A stretch of 64,000 nt of DNA, taken from Symsagittifera roscoffensis (taxonomy: Eukaryota > Xenacoelomorpha > Acoela > Convolutidae). The notes beneath the pieces were generated by a model that saw only the letters and a list, made by a program, of their open reading frames with translations, had not been told where the DNA came from and did not search any database. The DNA is taken from the NCBI RefSeq assembly GCF_963678635.1, contig NC_087063.1:44682101-44746100 (forward strand). Direction: 5' to 3'. The translations under genes were made by a program, and so were the position numbers. Below are positions 59,401-64,000 of the stretch, piece by piece (the stretch's first letter is position 1; each line of letters begins with the position of its first letter).

Positions 59401-62160
59401 AGAACGGTTCCCCTACTTAGCTAAGATGGTTAACGAGTGACGAAGACACCAAAAAAGTGTGGCAATCGGCAAAATTTCAGATGATTCAAGGTCATGTACA
59501 TCACTAACAGTGGCGTGGGATGAAGTGTTTGTTTTGTCCTTGGACTTATTTGCTCTAGCCTTATTTGAGTCATTCGAGTTTTTCTTCCGAGGAAATAATT
59601 TATCGGCTCCATAGAGCAAGACGTTATGTGTGCTATCGCACATGGGTTCGGGCATTTTTTGGCTCTAGAACATCGCCAGGCACTATGATTGCCACTGAGG
59701 CAAGCGAATCGAACTTTCTGTTCAACTACGTATTTTGCTCGCGAGTAGAATTCTACGCGAGTAGAAAAACTACGAGTAGAATTCTTTTCCTTAAAAACAC
59801 CACAATACATGACAAGACTTTCACAAAACGTACGGCGGAAACTTAGACTTACCTTGTGCTTTACTAGATACCTTGGTATTAGCTAAAAAAACATTGTTTG
59901 TTTTTGTCTTAATTGATTCCTCGTCTTTTTCTTTAGAGTTAGGAACAGATAATCTCTCATGTGCCTCGGCCTTTTCTTTCAGCCAGATAATAAAGTCTAA
60001 GAGTCATGGGCGCTTCCAGTTAAGCCTAATTGTAAGCATGGACAAAATTTCCTTGAGAATAGGCGGAAGTTTACTAACAGTTTGATTCTCTTGCTCTTTA
60101 AGACCTATGGATACTTAATACTGCCTTTTCAACACCTCGTGGCGTCGTTTAAAAAAACCTTATCTTGTCGTTTCTTACTTGACAGCATAGTGTTAACAAT
60201 CGACGTATGACGAGTGGAAGCAGATTTATCAGACTTATGTGACTCATTTTTTCTACTTTCCTTTGACTTACTAGAGACCTTAGACCTGTTTTGTGAAACT
60301 CGTGCTTCTGAACCTCCTGTTTTGTATGAGCGTGAGGATGCCTAGCACCTGATTTCTTGTAATGACCCCTTTGCTCGCTGTAAGACCGGGTGCTGCGACT
60401 GTCGACGGCTCATCTTGTGACTCTGGGCTTCATGCATTACTTCATCTAGCTACTTTCTTAAACCAAAGGACTTATTGAGAAATTTATATTTTCTAAGGGT
60501 TTTGCAATTTTTTTTTTCCGCTGACCTAATTAATTGCTCATGTACGTCAACAGCTCTTTCCAAAGCAATTATACAATGTTAAATAACATTATCAATTTTG
60601 CGGTGCGACTACTATTCTCAATGAACGCAAGTGTTAATGAGTGACCTTTAAGCAGGAAATTTTCTAAAAATAGACAATTTTCAAAGAATTTGCATAGCTT
60701 CTTTTAGAATTTTTTGTCCTTGTTTACACAAACGGACACTATTTCACGGATGATCTTTTGAGATAGAAAAATTCATAAATTGAGATGCTGTATTGATACA
60801 TTGTTAAATCAACTCTAAAGTATCAACATTAATTTACAAAATAGGAAAACTTTATGCCTCGAAGCCTCTGCCTGAAGCCTATTTTGTAATAATTTTTCGA
60901 GCTTTAAGTGGTAAACGGTTACGCTTTTTATGCGTTTTAAGTTTGTTAAGATTAGCGCTATAACGTCTTAGAAGAGGAAGAGTCTTTAACTCAAGGGAAG
61001 CAGGTCGATGAAGCTCTTTGTAATTCTCAATTAGTACCTGGTCCTTTGCTCTACGCTTAGAGATAATTTCTCTGACGACGTTCAGAACAAGAATAGCTGT
61101 TGAACTTAAATTATTTCCTTTATCCTTAGTTCCGTTGCGTCTGCAGTTTTTGATCGCACAAAAATTAGTCTTATACCTTTATTACAAACTGATAAATTGC
61201 TCACGACTCAACTTACGGTTGTTATTGCTGCGGTACCTGCTTATTGTGTTATTAATGGTGTCGTGCCACAATACAAGGTCGTGATGGTGAGACAAGTACT
61301 GTTGAAGGTAGTATTGTATTGTTTTCTGAGAGTCCCTAGCGTTAAAGTTCAAACTTAGAGCTGGTTTCCGAAAGCAAGTTTCTTTGACGCGCGTAAGTGA
61401 GAGGGGAAAAGTTCAAATGAAAACCATAGCATACTCTTAAGGGATCAATGTTAACGCGACGGCTACGTTACCATTAGGTACCAATGGGGTTGGAAAACTA
61501 AGTACGCCAGTTGAACTCCAACAAAAAAAAACTGAGTAAGTCTGATGACAAAAAAATACAACTTAATGCACTTTATATCGCCATACTTGACAGATTAATT
61601 TTACTATGACACAACGAAGTCAATAATTGGACGGACAAAACGGCTTTGATACAATTGAAGCGAACTGGCTTTCGATTTCAACAAAGGTGGGTGGGGGATT
61701 ACGCAAATTGGTTAAATTTCAATAATACACACTGAGTAAACCTGAGGATGAAAAATTTAGACTCAATTTGCTTGATACTTTACTACCAGACCACTTAATA
61801 TAAAGTTGGTTGCCTCTCACAGCCTAGTTTTGACAAGTTTTGGTATCGTTTTTGGTATCGTTAAAAAAACAACACATAATTTGTCTTTATACCGATTGTA
61901 TTGTTTTTCACTTCATCAAACTGCCAAAAAACTTCAATTATTGATAAAAACTAACGGGTACTAGCTTGTAGAAAAAATTTTCACCATAAAGGATATCGTA
62001 TAAAAACTAATAACATAAGTTTTAATAAGTCCTAAAACTGTTGGAAACTTTTAACAGTTTTTCAAGACTGGACGGGCACCGGTTGCAGAATAGTCTAGAG
62101 TACTTGAACACATTGAAATGTGACCACTTGATTCCAACGTGACGACGAGCCCCCTCGAGC
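59400..62160 (-). pseudogene. BEL/Pao gag and leader region
   Basis: The C-terminal Gag zinc-knuckle block, CLSGNHSAWRCSRAKKCP (about 59710-59650), is typical of Pao-type Gag (C-x2-GNH-x4-C). Upstream, 60130-60450 is Ser/Arg/Lys-rich. A further basic stretch (about 60890-61090) with KRRAKDQVLIENYKELHRP remains open but is not recognised. Above about 61200 no coding is evident. Broken. Confidence 0.6.
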
Positions 62161-62164
62161 CCAC

Positions 62165-62335
62165 TTTAGAACTATCTTACCGCAGTTTTTGCCTGGGAAA
62201 ACTGCTTTATCACACTTCTCGGTCTCAAAAAACAGCCCGTTCGCATTCTGGGTCCAACTGATAGCCTGTTCGCGGTTCTTTGCTTCGGAAACTGCTTTCT
62301 CACAGTTCTCTGCCACGGAAAATCACCCTTTTGAT
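62165..62335. repeat. 30-bp tandem repeat in BEL leader
   Basis: Five to six imperfect 30-bp units, the best being ACTGCTTTCTCACAGTTCTC and its neighbour ACTGCTTTATCACACTTCTC. On the minus strand they stay in one frame and give 10-residue repeats (ENCEKAVSEA, EKCDKAVFPG). Confidence 0.7.
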
Positions 62336-62373
62336 CTTTTTTACATCAAAGACGAGAAGAGGGAAATTGGTCA

Positions 62374-62744
62374 CAACAAGATTAGACAAGCATTTGAACG
62401 GTTTGCCAAAATGAGATCACAAAATCAACTTGTTTTGGTACAAACTTTTCTATGATAAAATCACACGATTAGCCGAAACAACCCGTGATTGTCCTTGAGA
62501 CAAGTTGTTCTTTTTGACGCCCAGCCTTAATCAAGGTTGTATGGAATTAGAACCAAAAAAATGTTAAAAAAGGACGAAACCCCGTTTTTAGTATGTTAAA
62601 ACATTTGCAGGTGGGGGACTCGAATCTATGTCAGAATCGTCTACCGGTACGCTCGACTTCGATTGGTCTAGAGCACTAGGCCAACTGTGCTTATGTGTGG
62701 TTTCTTTTATGCGTATATACCCTGGCTTACTTTTGCGTGCACCA
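62374..62744 (-). repeat. Direct repeat, probable BEL 5' LTR, with tRNA-like boxes
   Basis: Partner of 56050-56407. On the minus strand it starts TGGTGCACGCAAAAG and includes a TATA-like GGGTATATACGCATAAAAG. A-box-like TGGCCTAGTGC (complement of 62673-62683) and B-box-like GATTCGAGTCC (complement of 62616-62626) are kept. Confidence 0.55.
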
Positions 62745-62813
62745 TAACTGCTCCATAATCTTTAAGAGGCTGTCCAAACATTCAGTGCTTCGCCTGGAAA
62801 CGAGCAGTCTTGT
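62745..62813 (+). mobile_element. Helentron-like element H10, right part
   Basis: TAACTGCTCCATAATC, TCCAAACATTCAGTGCTTCG and CGAGCAGTCTTGT are the last 70 bp of the family, resuming where H9 stopped. Confidence 0.65.
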
Positions 62814-63289
62814 TTCAATTGTATCCACTTCACAGTTTTAATTGTCAAAGGTTTTCTATTCAAATCCAAAACGGCCTGACATTGCTCAATTATGAGCATT
62901 GAAACAATCAAAATCCGGCACTAACACAAAAAAAAATATAATCATTTTGAAAATTTTGTTGATTTTCATATCCTGAATAACATAAACTCGACAATTTCTC
63001 GTTCGATGTCTTAATTAAATTTCATTTGCGACAAAAAATCTTTCATGCTTGTGTCAAATCACCAATTAGCGGATCCATTTTTGGTACTCGGCTTAAGCTT
63101 CCAGGAACATTTTCCATAAGATTTTTTTTTCAAGGTCGCACTTTTGTCCTCGCTGTCAAAATCACGCCCCTAATTGAGGTCAAGATTGCTCTTTTTCAAA
63201 GATTTTGCTAATTTTTTTCAACCTCATCATGCAGATTAAAGAACCAATGTCAAAAGACTGGTTACATCCGAGGACATATCAAGTTTTAA
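62814..63289. other. No feature seen
   Basis: AT-rich DNA. A 61-codon frame (63026-63211) is open with no recognised motif. Confidence 0.4.
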
Positions 63290-64000
63290 AATTGGCAGCA
63301 AGCCTTCAGACGATTCAATGTCATGTACATCATCAATAACAGCGGCGTGGGCTGAAGTGCTTGTATTGTCGTTGGACTTATTTGCTCCAGCCTTATTTGA
63401 GTCAATAATTTTCATCCGAGGAAATTTTCATCCGAGGAAATTTTTTATTGGCTCCTTGGAGCAAGACAATATGTGTGCTAACGCACTCTGGTATCGGGCA
63501 TTTTTGAATGCTAGATTATTGCCGGAAACTATGATTGCCATTGAGGCAAGCGAATCAAGGTTTCTGTTCAGCTACGTTTCTTTGTTCGCTGAGTAAAATT
63601 CTCTTCCTTAAAAACACCACAAACCCACAATGCATGACTACCTTTACACAAAACGCACGGCGGAAATTTAGACTTATCTTGTGCTTTACTAGATGCCTTG
63701 GTATTGGCTGCAAAATTTGGTCGTTTTTAACTTAACTGGTTCCTCAGTTTTCCCCTTAGAGTTAAAAGCACATAACCTCTCATGCCCCTTGGCTTTTTCT
63801 TTCAGCCGGCTGATAAAATCTAAGAGTGTTGGACGCCTTCAATGATGCCTAACAGTATGCAAGTTTGCACGGACCAAGCTTTCTTCGGGTTAGGCCGAAG
63901 TTTATGATTATCTTTGTTTAACAGGTTAACACTTTTTAGATCATCGTTGAATCATAAGAATTTGAAAACTGCTGCGCGACCAGATATGACAGAGGAGAAA
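63290..64000 (-). pseudogene. Second BEL/Pao copy, gag fragment
   Basis: Parallels 59455-60010: CATGTACATCA, TTGGACTTATTTGCTC, GAGCAAGAC and GATTGCCA(C/T)TGAGGCAAGCGAATC occur in the same order. It begins abruptly near 63290, without pol, and runs off the right edge of the window. The same zinc-knuckle region of Gag is covered. Broken. Confidence 0.7.

Larger units (their letters stand above)
56050..62744 (-). mobile_element. BEL/Pao LTR element
   Basis: BEL/Pao element of about 6.7 kb on the minus strand. Gag with zinc knuckles, RT, RNase H and integrase lie between two direct repeats of about 360 bp. Typical BEL blocks are SFVSSVFDPVGLLAPY in RT, NPADTGTGG after RNase H and LKTGDLVWAFEPDSPRGYYP at the integrase end. 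The element is broken in many places and looks old. It lies within a Helentron-like copy (left half to 55962, right half from 62745). About 75 bp at 55963-56049 are unassigned. Confidence 0.75.

Overview
The window looks like AT-rich, repeat-dominated intergenic DNA from an invertebrate animal, possibly an arthropod. The reasons are the combination of env-bearing Gypsy LTR elements, BEL/Pao elements, Helentron-like elements, hAT and Tc1/mariner MITEs and a zinc-finger-tailed LINE, together with the absence of any operon-like coding. I found no host gene that I can defend. Almost every longer open frame belongs to a mobile element or arises by chance. Species and lineage are inference only.

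Layout. 1-737: 3' end of a decayed LINE ORF2 with C2H2-like fingers, followed by an unidentified acidic, broken frame (734-1380). 2127-2820: a palindromic Tc1/mariner-type MITE. 3441-3690: a CpG-rich minisatellite of about 30 bp period. 4563-20721 (+) and 20839-40028 (-): two very large, decayed copies of the same Gypsy family, lying tail to tail. Each reads LTR, PBS, leader with a thrice-repeated hairpin motif, long gag, pol, env, a further ORF of about 1.5 kb, long 3' UTR, LTR. The (-) copy is younger: its LTRs look about 90% alike by eye, while those of the (+) copy are clearly more diverged. A palindrome of about 140 bp sits at the junction.

39.5-55.7 kb is a mosaic of small non-autonomous elements. 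The commonest is a family of about 500 bp (ten traces) with Helentron-like architecture: asymmetric terminal inverted repeats, hairpins at both ends and T|T insertion without duplication. Also present are two hAT MITEs with perfect 8-bp target duplications (42398-42825 and 43806-44214), a 1.76-kb TIR element of unknown superfamily with many subterminal GGATTCC repeats and a 5-bp duplication (50732-52492), two more palindromic Tc1-type MITEs, and several minisatellites.

56.0-62.7 kb: a broken BEL/Pao element on the minus strand between two direct repeats of about 360 bp, inserted into one of the Helentron-like copies. 63.29 kb to the window end: a gag fragment of a second BEL/Pao copy.

The elements insert into one another, which gives a relative history: a Helentron-like copy lies inside the Gypsy 5' LTR, a Tc1-type MITE lies inside a Helentron-like copy, and the BEL element splits another Helentron-like copy. 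The strongest candidates for something little described are the Helentron-like family with a readable empty site, the TIR element with subterminal repeats, and the extra ORF carried downstream of env by the giant Gypsy family.
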